A stretch of 5,949 nucleotides of DNA from Candidatus Thalassarchaeaceae archaeon (lineage in GTDB: Archaea > Thermoplasmatota > Poseidoniia > Poseidoniales > Thalassarchaeaceae): assembly GCA_013329905.1 (NCBI GenBank), contig DUJH01000053.1:63601-69549 (forward strand). The letters run 5' to 3'. Both the position numbers and the translations under genes were made by a program. Shown here piece after piece: positions 1-5,400 of the stretch (position 1 is the stretch's first letter; each line of letters starts with the position of its first letter). Below the pieces are notes generated by a model. The model saw nothing but the letters and a program-made list of their open reading frames with translations, was not told the DNA's origin and made no database searches.

Positions 1-1
1 C

Positions 2-232
2 ATCAATTCGCTACCGCGGGCGCGCGCTGAGATGGATTCGAGTAGATCGATTGGAAGGCGTTACGCACGCGCCGACGAAATTGGAATTCCATGGGCTCTG
101 ACCATAGACCACACCTCGTTAGAGGATGGTAGTGTGACGATTCGAAGACGCGATGACCAGATACAAGTTCGAGCCTTCGTCGATGAAATTCTCGAACGAA
201 TGGCTGCCGACACAATTCAGGAATTATTCTGA
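2..232 (+). CDS. glyS: Glycyl-tRNA synthetase, C-terminal end (partial at left edge)
   Basis: Class II aminoacyl-tRNA synthetase that charges tRNA-Gly in the cytoplasm. Only the last 76 or so residues are visible; the frame is open from base 2 and the gene begins outside the window. The visible part matches the end of the anticodon-binding domain of archaeal/eukaryotic-type GlyRS. It has the SIGRRYARADEIG segment, then a strand like ALTID, then LEDGSVTIRRRD, then a final helix with VDEILERM; this order is characteristic of the family. The protein ends a few residues after that helix, as expected, so the C-terminus is intact. The gene ends 64 bases before rfcL on the same strand, with no clear terminator between, so co-transcription is plausible. 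The first Met visible (base 32) is internal and is not a start. Confidence in the family is high from motif recognition; the catalytic core cannot be assessed. Confidence 0.88.
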   Translation: MNSLPRARAEMDSSRSIGRRYARADEIGIPWALTIDHTSLEDGSVTIRRRDDQIQVRAFVDEILERMAADTIQELF

Positions 233-285
233 AATCAGTCCGCTCCAGTCGAAGCCGACCACCAATCTTCATGAGGCTCCACGAT

Positions 286-292
286 AGGGGTG
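286..292 (+). promoter_or_regulatory. Likely Shine-Dalgarno for rfcL
   Basis: The purine-rich AGGGGTG lies four bases before the GTG at 297 and matches the archaeal anti-SD complement (GGAGGTG) at all but one position. It supports 297 as the start of rfcL and suggests the gene is translated from a leadered transcript, consistent with it following glyS. I saw no convincing TATA box in the 64-base gap. Confidence 0.45.
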
Positions 293-296
293 TATT

Positions 297-1835
297 GTGA
301 GCGCGGCCGAGACCCTCGAGGACTGGACGGAGAAGTACCGTCCGACACGCATGGGTGAGATGGAAGGTAATGATTCACAACTACGACTCATCGCCCAATG
401 GCTCGACCGCTGGGACAAAGGTAGCGTTCCAGATAAACGCGGTATAATGCTCTCAGGGCCTCCGGGCGTTGGCAAAACCACGCTGGCCAAAGCAGTGGCA
501 AAGGAGCGTGGTTGGTCAATTATCGAACTGAATGCCTCTGAAGAACGCAACGCAGCAGCCATCCGAAGGGCTGCTACTCGGGGGAGCCAGCACATCTCGT
601 TAGCCGCTTTCTCCGGAGGGAATACTGATTCGATGAAAACAATCGTTTTACTCGACGAAGTCGACCATCTTTCAGGTAGTTTTGCAAAGTTATCTGAAGA
701 CCGTATCGACAAAGTTCTCTCCCCCGAGGAAGAGGAAATTGCGACCATCAAAGGAGACTCTGGTGGTAAGGCCGAACTGCTGAACTTGCTGAAACTTGCT
801 GAACAGCCGGTCATCATGACTTGCAACGACCCTATGCGCCTATGGGGCTCGGGTCGACAATGGCGACGGAACCGAGATCGCGTGATGGCACTCACCGAGA
901 ATGTTCAGTTCAAGCGCGTGGGTAAATTGCATATGCGTCGAATCGCCCACCGTGTCCTCGACGGCGAAGGATTGTCGATGGATCCTGAAGCAATCGAAGC
1001 CCTCATCGAAAACAATCCTGGCGACTTACGCGCCCTGATTCGTGACTTGCAAGCCGCAGCCGCCATCGGTGGCCAACACATCGCAAAAGAGGATGTTCAG
1101 GCGCTCGCAGAAGTCGCCGAACGCGACTCTCAAATCGATGTCTTTCGCGCCTTACGAGAAGTCTATTCAGCCGAAAATGGAATGCATGCGAACCGTCTGC
1201 TAATGAATTCAGACAAAGACCCAGACGAGATGCTTGCATGGTTCGCATGGAATAACCAATCCGTCTTCGAATCTCAAGCGCTCGCCGGTATCTCCCAAGC
1301 AATGGTTCTAGCCGACCGAGCGCTTGCAACCAAATACACCAATCGAGCCTACCGTTCGTGGTATTGGGGATCATCGCTGCCCTCACAAGCCGCAGTAGCA
1401 GCAAGTCAAGCCAATCCTGGAACTAACCCATTTCTGACCTTCCCTGGATTCCTCAGAAGAGGGGGCGAGGCATGGCGAACCTCAGGGGTTGTAGAGTCTC
1501 TTGCGGAACAAGCAGGGACAAGCAAAGCAGCAGTGAGAGAAGATCTCTGGCCAAATCTGCTGGCAGTTCATGACGAAACTCTGGGGGGGAATCCGGAGGA
1601 CTTCTCACTAGCCATGCAGCTTGGACTCAGCGGTGAGGATCACCTATCTCTTCATGGAATACCAAAGTCTAGGAGAGAAGCAAAGAAGATTCTTGCAGCC
1701 TTCGATGAATCTCTTCCAAGTGATGATTGGGATGAAGTTCCTGAGCCTGTTCAGCAAACTGTAGAAAAGACCCCTGAACCTTCTGATGAAAAATCAGATG
1801 ATGAATCGACTCAGTTTTCCCTTGATTCTTTCTGA
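297..1835 (+). CDS. rfcL: Replication factor C large subunit (clamp-loader ATPase)
   Basis: 512-residue AAA+ subunit of the archaeal clamp loader; with RFC-S it opens and loads PCNA on primed DNA. Seen in the protein: an N-terminal WTEKYRP motif (10-16, the RFC box preceding the ATPase), Walker A GPPGVGKT (54-61), Walker B LLDEVD (118-123), sensor 1 TCND (175-178), sensor 2 PGDLRA (241-246), a helical collar region to about 465, an acidic Pro/Glu/Asp-rich linker (about 471-505), and a terminal QFSLDSF (506-512) that fits a PCNA-interacting PIP box. Length is typical for archaeal RFC-L. The GTG start is chosen because of the upstream AGGGGTG and because the WTEKYRP box sits at the usual distance from the N-terminus. 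Odd points: about 32 extra residues between Walker B and the GGKAELLNLLK helix, a longer stretch after sensor 1, a PIP box that stops after its first aromatic, and a switch to AGA/AGG arginine codons in the last quarter. No catalytic residue is missing. Confidence 0.95.
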   Translation: MSAAETLEDWTEKYRPTRMGEMEGNDSQLRLIAQWLDRWDKGSVPDKRGIMLSGPPGVGKTTLAKAVAKERGWSIIELNASEERNAAAIRRAATRGSQHISLAAFSGGNTDSMKTIVLLDEVDHLSGSFAKLSEDRIDKVLSPEEEEIATIKGDSGGKAELLNLLKLAEQPVIMTCNDPMRLWGSGRQWRRNRDRVMALTENVQFKRVGKLHMRRIAHRVLDGEGLSMDPEAIEALIENNPGDLRALIRDLQAAAAIGGQHIAKEDVQALAEVAERDSQIDVFRALREVYSAENGMHANRLLMNSDKDPDEMLAWFAWNNQSVFESQALAGISQAMVLADRALATKYTNRAYRSWYWGSSLPSQAAVAASQANPGTNPFLTFPGFLRRGGEAWRTSGVVESLAEQAGTSKAAVREDLWPNLLAVHDETLGGNPEDFSLAMQLGLSGEDHLSLHGIPKSRREAKKILAAFDESLPSDDWDEVPEPVQQTVEKTPEPSDEKSDDESTQFSLDSF

Positions 1836-1844
1836 ATCAAAGGG
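1819..1844 (+). terminator. Stem-loop across the rfcL stop codon
   Basis: The left arm CCCTTGATTC (1819-1828) pairs with GAATCAA-A-GGG (1834-1844) around a five-base loop, giving a ten-pair stem with one bulged A. It contains the rfcL stop codon (TGA 1833-1835). There is no long T tract right after it, so an intrinsic terminator is only one reading; an mRNA 3'-end structure or chance are the others. A second, weaker hairpin follows at 1859-1875 (CCCCT/AGGGG, seven-base loop), and a TTTTT run lies at about 1907-1911. Confidence 0.35.
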
Positions 1845-1934
1845 TACCCATGCGATTACCCCTGATCAGAAGGGGAACCCAATAGATGTCCTTGCCGGAG
1901 ATATCTTTTTCACTTATGTCGCCCATGACTAATT

Positions 1935-2213
1935 ATGGGTTTGAAGATACGTCCTTTCAGGGTTGCTCGAGACTTCCAAAGGATGCAAGAAGTGGCTAGA
2001 GAACTGAAGGAAGATAGGGAAAGAGCGGGGGAAGAGGCCACTCTCGCTGCGAGTAAGTTGGCCAAAGATACGGGTGCTTCCACAGAAGAGGCAGCCAGTT
2101 TAGTCGAGGAAGCTCGGGATTCTGCTGTTGATGAGGTCAAAAAAGACCAGGGTCAGATGGGGTTGCTCATCTTGGGCTTAGTGATTTTATTTCTATACTA
2201 TATGTCACCTTGA
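1935..2213 (+). CDS. Small tail-anchored membrane protein, unknown function
   Basis: 92 residues, not recognised as a named family. The first 70 or so residues are charged and almost entirely helix-favouring, with many Ala, Glu, Lys and Arg (ELKEDRERAGEE region at 23-34). One hydrophobic segment (about 75-90, GLLILGLVILFLYY) ends two residues from the C-terminus. This predicts a cytoplasmic helical or coiled-coil domain held to the membrane by a C-terminal anchor. The stretch TGASTEEAASLVEEA (46-60) loosely resembles a UBA-like helix as in archaeal NAC, but the similarity is weak and should not be taken as function. An in-frame TGA at 1926-1928 rules out a longer N-terminus, so the ATG at 1935 is the start. 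It lies 99 bases after rfcL on the same strand. A GATATCTTTTT stretch about 24-35 bases upstream could be a poor TATA element for its own promoter. Arginine codons are mostly AGA/AGG, like the end of rfcL. Steady coding-like composition makes it likely real. Confidence 0.72.
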   Translation: MGLKIRPFRVARDFQRMQEVARELKEDRERAGEEATLAASKLAKDTGASTEEAASLVEEARDSAVDEVKKDQGQMGLLILGLVILFLYYMSP

Positions 2214-2240
2214 AACGGATTTAAATTTCAAAGGGGTTGC

Positions 2241-2306
2241 AGTCGGCCCTTTCAGAGGCTACCCTCTGCTTCAGCCTGAGTCAGTGAGTTTTCAGTGGGT
2301 CCGACT
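2241..2306. terminator. Nested inverted repeats between convergent genes
   Basis: The 93-base gap between the small membrane protein (plus) and yyaL (minus) holds a perfect six-pair hairpin CAGAGG-CTAC-CCTCTG (2253-2268). An outer pair of arms encloses it: AGTCGGCCC (2241-2249) with GGG-T-CCGACT (2297-2306), nine pairs with one bulged T. The outer right arm abuts the yyaL stop codon. Because both strands fold the same way, it could end or protect the 3' ends of both convergent transcripts. No clear T tract accompanies it, so the terminator role is inferred from position. Confidence 0.4.
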
Positions 2307-4256
2307 TCAGGACCAAGTGAGTGCAGATTCATCCATTGTAGTCAACCTGCAGGTCATGCCCTCACATAACCAACCTTTCCATTCCGCTTCACCGCGGTCC
2401 TTACCACTCATGGGCTCACAAGTAGAGACGACCAACTGATTCCAAGCAGAGGTGCGCCTTAGATTCTCGACCTCGGCAGGTTCACCTCCCGAGTGATGAA
2501 TGAACCAGACGTGGCCGGGTTCAACAAGTCCTTGGGCAGCGCAGATTAGAGCCCAGTGGCCACCAGCTCTAGCGACTAGGTTCCCCCCTACACTGATTAC
2601 CGCCTTCTCGGCCGATTCCCTCCACTCATCGGCTTGTGAGTGATCAGGCCATAGCAGCAACAGGGTTCGCAGCAGTTCAACCACCACCGCGGTAGCACCC
2701 GGTACCGCAGAATCGGAGACGGATCTCTGTCTAATGGGAAGTTCAGTGTGGTCGGCACTGGTCATCCAGAAGCCACCATCAGGGTCGGCGAATATTTTGA
2801 GCAGCTGGCTGGTGACCTCGCGGCTTCGGTGTAAGCATTCCTTGTCATCCCAGCGTATTCCCCAACGTAGTAAACCGAGTGCAGCCCATGCATAATCATC
2901 TAGGAAACCTGGCCCCCCCAGAGCCTCTCCCCTTCGTGTTCGAAGGACGTCCTTACGAGACAAGAACTCCTTGCAGATATGCTGGCCAATAATCTTCGCA
3001 TCATCTTCGGGCAAATCTGCACAGGCAACTAACAGCATGCCGTTCCACGCGGTAAGCACCTTGTCATCTGTGCCGGGCCGAGCCCGCTTAGACCGCTTCT
3101 CAAGAAGGTGAATACGTAGGTCTTCATCATCATCCAGCCCACTGACCTCATGTAGTGATAGTACGCTTCGACCACTGTTCTCGAAGTTACCCTTCTCGGT
3201 GATCCCGAAGCGTTCGCAGGCCACTGTATCCCCAGCCTCTTCTGGAGTCCACAAGTAGAATTCTCCTTCCTCAGATTCCCCGTCCTCTCCAACCGAGTCA
3301 GCATCGAGAGTCGACCATACACCTCCTGAGGGATCTAGCATCTCATTGCAAATCCATTCTAATGTCAGTCCGATTACCCTGTCATTCTGGCTCCCTATTC
3401 CGAGGCGACGTGCCTTCTCGTGAACCGCCAGCATCAGGGCATTGTCGTAGAGCATCTTCTCGAAGTGAGGGACAGCCCATTCAGCATCCACGCAATACCT
3501 ATGCCAGCCACCTGCGAGCTGGTCGAATAGACCACGGGTTGCCATAACATCCAATGAATGAGATACGATGTCTCTCTCTCCTGCACGCAGCAACCCTTCC
3601 ATCTCCATCGGGTGCGGGAACTTCGGAGCACTCCCTATTCCCCCGTTGACGGCGTCGTAGACTCTCTTGGAGTGGTTCAGTCCAGCCAATATCGATTCCT
3701 TGACCAAAGAGTCAACATCTTGTGATGATTTTTTTCCTATCGATAATTTCTGAATTTGTTCTGTAATCAACTCCGAGGATTTGATGATTTGCTCGCGTTG
3801 ATCTTGCCACGTCTGCACGACGCTCTCGATCAGTTGCCCCCATGATGGTTTGTTGTAGCGTTGTACGGGAGGGAAGTAAGTGCCGGCGAAGAACGGTTTG
3901 AGTGTGTTCGGGTCTACAAATACATTCAGCGGCCATCCCCCACCGCCCGAGTAAATCTGGCACGCCGCCATATACAGTGCATCGACATCTGGACGCTCCT
4001 CGCGGTCTACCTTGATACAGACAAGTGATTCGTTCATCTGTTTAGCCGTCTGCTCATCATTGAATGATTCATGCTCCATCACGTGACACCAATGACAGGC
4101 GGCGTACCCGATGGATACGAGCAGGGGGCGGTCTAGTTTCTTGGCCAGTTCGATGGCTTCCTCATCCCATGGTTGCCAAGAGACTGGATTAGAGGCGTGC
4201 TGGAGCAGATATGGCGAGGTACACCCCTCGAGTCGGTTGGTGATCTCATCTGCCAT
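2307..4256 (-). CDS. YyaL/DUF255 family thioredoxin-fold protein (SPATA20-like)
   Basis: 649 residues, close to the usual 650-690 of the family. The N-terminal thioredoxin-like domain (about 1-170) shows every family landmark: SPYLLQHASNPVSW (14-27), the redox-type motif CHWC (54-57) followed by HVME, DREERPDVD (84-92), GGWPL with the cis-Pro (106-110) and PFFAGTYFPP (121-130). The rest is an (alpha/alpha)6-barrel-like domain resembling glycoside hydrolase/epimerase folds. Its landmarks are GGIGSAPKFPHP (205-216), AVPHFEKMLYDNA (261-273), DADSVGEDGESEEGEFYLW (318-336), DDKVLTAWNGM (397-407) and GFLDDYA (450-456). The C-terminal CEGMTCRLTTMDE is also family-like, so the gene is complete. The protein is probably cytoplasmic; no signal peptide is seen. 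The biochemical role of the family is not settled; a protein-quality or redox role is often suggested. The start is fixed by an in-frame TAA 18 bases upstream of ATG 4256. The usual PSGN-type motif reads PGAT here (519-522). No Shine-Dalgarno is visible; the leader contains a hairpin and a short overlapping ORF. Confidence 0.93.
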   Translation of the reverse strand: MADEITNRLEGCTSPYLLQHASNPVSWQPWDEEAIELAKKLDRPLLVSIGYAACHWCHVMEHESFNDEQTAKQMNESLVCIKVDREERPDVDALYMAACQIYSGGGGWPLNVFVDPNTLKPFFAGTYFPPVQRYNKPSWGQLIESVVQTWQDQREQIIKSSELITEQIQKLSIGKKSSQDVDSLVKESILAGLNHSKRVYDAVNGGIGSAPKFPHPMEMEGLLRAGERDIVSHSLDVMATRGLFDQLAGGWHRYCVDAEWAVPHFEKMLYDNALMLAVHEKARRLGIGSQNDRVIGLTLEWICNEMLDPSGGVWSTLDADSVGEDGESEEGEFYLWTPEEAGDTVACERFGITEKGNFENSGRSVLSLHEVSGLDDDEDLRIHLLEKRSKRARPGTDDKVLTAWNGMLLVACADLPEDDAKIIGQHICKEFLSRKDVLRTRRGEALGGPGFLDDYAWAALGLLRWGIRWDDKECLHRSREVTSQLLKIFADPDGGFWMTSADHTELPIRQRSVSDSAVPGATAVVVELLRTLLLLWPDHSQADEWRESAEKAVISVGGNLVARAGGHWALICAAQGLVEPGHVWFIHHSGGEPAEVENLRRTSAWNQLVVSTCEPMSGKDRGEAEWKGWLCEGMTCRLTTMDESALTWS

Positions 4257-4270
4257 GGTGTGCCATCGTG
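4246..4270 (-). repeat. 10-base tandem duplication at yyaL start, creating a mini-ORF
   Basis: On the plus strand TGCCATGGTG (4251-4260) is followed directly by TGCCATCGTG (4261-4270), differing at one base. On the coding strand this gives two ATGGCA copies ten bases apart, in different frames. The upper ATG (4264-4266) opens a six-codon ORF, MAHHGR, that overlaps the yyaL start and stops at TGA 4246-4248. It might act as a translational attenuator or be a harmless slip duplication; nothing in the sequence decides between these. Confidence 0.5.
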
Positions 4271-4280
4271 TTTAGGCACA
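4259..4280 (-). promoter_or_regulatory. Stem-loop directly before the yyaL start codon
   Basis: TGTGCC (4259-4264) and GGCACA (4275-4280) form a perfect six-pair inverted repeat with a ten-base loop, ending two bases before the ATG. In an mRNA with a leader it could block initiation; if the transcript is leaderless it would be DNA-level symmetry overlapping the core promoter. The loop contains the TAA that is in frame with yyaL. Confidence 0.35.
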
Positions 4281-4283
4281 TGA

Positions 4284-4313
4284 ACCCAATGAGTCACGAA
4301 CGAGTCAATGGGT
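4284..4313. promoter_or_regulatory. Candidate operator: dyad with direct GAGTCA repeats
   Basis: ACCCA-A-TGA (4284-4292) and TCA-A-TGGGT (4305-4313) form an inverted repeat of eight pairs interrupted by one A-A mismatch. Within it GAGTCA occurs twice (4291-4296 and 4302-4307) at an 11-base interval, about one helical turn. It lies 28-57 bases upstream of the yyaL start, where an archaeal regulator would meet the core promoter. The regulator is unknown and the role is inferred. Confidence 0.3.
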
Positions 4314-4330
4314 AGCGTAATTGACAGTCC

Positions 4331-4357
4331 TATGTACAACGGTTACATTGTGACATA
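4331..4357. promoter_or_regulatory. Second dyad upstream of yyaL
   Basis: TATGTACAA (4331-4339) pairs with TTGT-G-ACATA (4348-4357), nine pairs with one bulged G and an eight-base spacer. The AT-rich half-sites resemble operators for dimeric helix-turn-helix regulators. Alternatively it is the 3' hairpin of the transcript of the zinc/membrane gene that ends at 4500. The rest of the gap 4358-4499 shows no gene; a TTTATG on the minus strand near 4468-4473 is the only TATA-like hint I saw. Confidence 0.3.
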
Positions 4358-4499
4358 TCCGTAATCTTGGGTTCTACCTCCAGACCCATTATGATGGCCT
4401 TTGTCATTCAGGGGTCGCTCAGTAGACTCTCGATGATGCCTGTACAATTCAGGTTATCGAGGTAGACGCATAAATCAATAGTGATCAATGCCAACTTTG

Positions 4500-4994
4500 C
4501 TATGGATCGTACTTTTTCAGTGATTCAGGTGAATGGAGAACCCCACACCCGCCGCATTTTATTTGACCTTCCATTTGTTTCATTGACCCGGCGTTCAGAG
4601 ACCCGCATTCTGGGCATTCGGCACACCACATCTGTGAAGATTCTTGAGTATTCATTACAATGGTGGTTTCCTTTCTTCTCGATGGTATGACCAATAGAAG
4701 AAGGCCAAAAACAGAGACAAGTATCCCGATCATTAGCATAATTATCCCGAACGTTTGAGCATACCAATGATTATCTTCCATAAACGAAACTACTCCAGTA
4801 ATTATCATGGAAATTCCAAACATCATCAAAATAAACCCAAAGACACTCTTGATAGAGGTAGATTCGGTAGAGTCAATATTGGATATGGCAGGAGTCTTTT
4901 CGTCGGGATTTTCATCTTTGTGCCGCAAGCAATATCCAGTTGTTCTAAACTCCAAGGCATTACAGCCCTCGAAAGCACACTTGTTTTCCCCCAC
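4500..4994 (-). CDS. Two-pass membrane protein with N- and C-terminal zinc-binding motifs
   Basis: 164 residues, function unknown. The N-terminus has a compact Cys/His cluster C6-x4-C11-x10-C22-x2-H25 (CAFEGC ... YCLRH), which looks like a small zinc finger. A polar linker with many Ser, Thr, Asp and Glu (27-48) follows. Two membrane segments come next (about 50-71 and 79-103), separated by a short acidic loop MEDNHWY, and then a basic SRRK at 105-108, which argues for both termini on the cytoplasmic side. The C-terminal region holds a zinc ribbon, C127-x2-C130 and C147-x2-C150, with an additional C124. The start is a GTG at 4992-4994: an in-frame TAG lies 18 bases upstream and no other start codon lies between. 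No clear Shine-Dalgarno is visible. It sits between a DUF1737-like gene and yyaL, all on the minus strand. Two symmetrical metal sites around a membrane hairpin suggest a sensor, adaptor or assembly role, but that is inference. Confidence 0.82.
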   Translation of the reverse strand: MGENKCAFEGCNALEFRTTGYCLRHKDENPDEKTPAISNIDSTESTSIKSVFGFILMMFGISMIITGVVSFMEDNHWYAQTFGIIMLMIGILVSVFGLLLLVIPSRRKETTIVMNTQESSQMWCAECPECGSLNAGSMKQMEGQIKCGGCGVLHSPESLKKYDP

Positions 4995-5040
4995 ACTCTC
5001 AACAGGGAACTAGGGGCGATAGTGATTCCTACGTCACAAA

Positions 5041-5075
5041 GGGGCCCATAGATTCGTCACTGGGTCTATTGCCCC
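5041..5075 (-). promoter_or_regulatory. Stem-loop upstream of the zinc/membrane gene
   Basis: GGGGC (5041-5045) pairs with GCCCC (5071-5075) and ATAGA (5048-5052) with TCTAT (5065-5069), separated by a small asymmetric internal loop, with a 12-base apical loop. It lies in the 115-base gap between two minus-strand genes. It may belong to the 3' end of the upstream transcript or the 5' leader of the downstream one. Confidence 0.35.
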
Positions 5076-5082
5076 CCTCGAG

Positions 5083-5116
5083 GCGCTGGGAGGTGAGCCG
5101 GCTTGAACCTCAGCGC
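5083..5116 (-). terminator. Stem-loop spanning the stop codon of the DUF1737-like gene
   Basis: GCGCTG-GG-AGGT (5083-5094) pairs with ACCTCAGCGC (5107-5116), ten pairs with a two-base bulge. The loop contains the palindrome AGCCGGCT (5096-5103). The stop codon TGA (5110-5112 on the minus strand) lies in the stem. In transcript order it comes just before the 5041-5075 hairpin, giving two stem-loops in a row. Transcript-end protection or termination is the simplest reading; no T tract follows. Confidence 0.4.
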
Positions 5117-5301
5117 ACTCTGACCATCGACTGGTTCAACCTACCATCTGGACCTGTGACGACGACGCCGACCGGTCGCCATCCAAGTCTGATGGCGTCG
5201 TTGACCTGAGCGTCCAACACGGCCACCAGTTCCACGCTGTCCTCTATCACTCCTTGGCCCCCGTCTTCGCGGGTTCCCGCAGTCACCGTCTTGTATTCCA
5301 T
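5110..5301 (-). CDS. Small DUF1737-like protein
   Basis: 63 residues from ATG 5301. The pattern MEYKTVTA at the N-terminus, then a helix ending in VNDAIRLGWRPVGVVV (33-48, with the GW pair at 40-41), then a polar turn and a last strand with NQSMVR (56-61), fits the small DUF1737 family. Members of that family are about 60 residues with a GW-x-P-x-G-x-V centre and a Q-x-M/L-V end. The function of the family is unknown. It is probably a small cytoplasmic alpha/beta protein; no membrane segment is present. A GTG four codons upstream (5311-5313) is an alternative start, but MEYK is the natural family N-terminus. About eight extra residues (GGQGVIED region, 14-21) separate the first strand from the helix. 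It lies 99 bases after the membrane-protein gene on the same strand. Confidence 0.7.
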   Translation of the reverse strand: MEYKTVTAGTREDGGQGVIEDSVELVAVLDAQVNDAIRLGWRPVGVVVTGPDGRLNQSMVRVR

Positions 5302-5364
5302 CGAGCCGCGCACTCGCTGTCGGTTGAAGGAGTCATCGCATGAGCGAGGCTCTGTTGCATTCCC

Positions 5365-5382
5365 ACCGAGTGACTGCTCGGT
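5365..5382 (-). terminator. Hairpin between membrane-protein and DUF1737-like genes
   Basis: ACCGAG (5365-5370) and CTCGGT (5377-5382) form a perfect six-pair stem with a six-base loop, about 20 bases past the stop of the upstream minus-strand gene. Its position suits a transcript end. ATTCCC-ACC and ATTCCCTACC flank it as a loose direct repeat. There is no T tract, so the role is uncertain. Confidence 0.35.
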
Positions 5383-5400
5383 AGTGGATTCCCTACCCTC

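Noticed and set aside
269..895. Long open frame of 208 codons on the minus strand opposite rfcL.
   Set aside because: Fully antisense to the conserved AAA+ core of RFC-L; its Ser/Arg-rich translation is the typical mirror of a coding strand.
4391..4465. 24-codon plus-strand ORF beginning MMAFVIQG in the gap upstream of yyaL.
   Set aside because: Very short, no ribosome binding site, no recognisable sequence pattern; expected by chance.
4755..5051. 98-codon plus-strand open frame opposite the zinc/membrane gene.
   Set aside because: The minus-strand reading has ordered cysteine motifs and membrane helices; the plus-strand translation has no such organisation.
5083..5120. Possible tRNA T-arm on the minus strand (GGTTCAAGCC).
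   Set aside because: The bases flanking the loop do not form a T-stem, no acceptor or anticodon stem fits, and the remainder would run into the DUF1737-like gene.
5340..5384. 14-codon plus-strand ORF (MSEALLHSHRVTAR) with GGAG eight bases upstream.
   Set aside because: Too short to judge, overlaps the hairpin at 5365-5382, and lies opposite the direction of all neighbouring genes.
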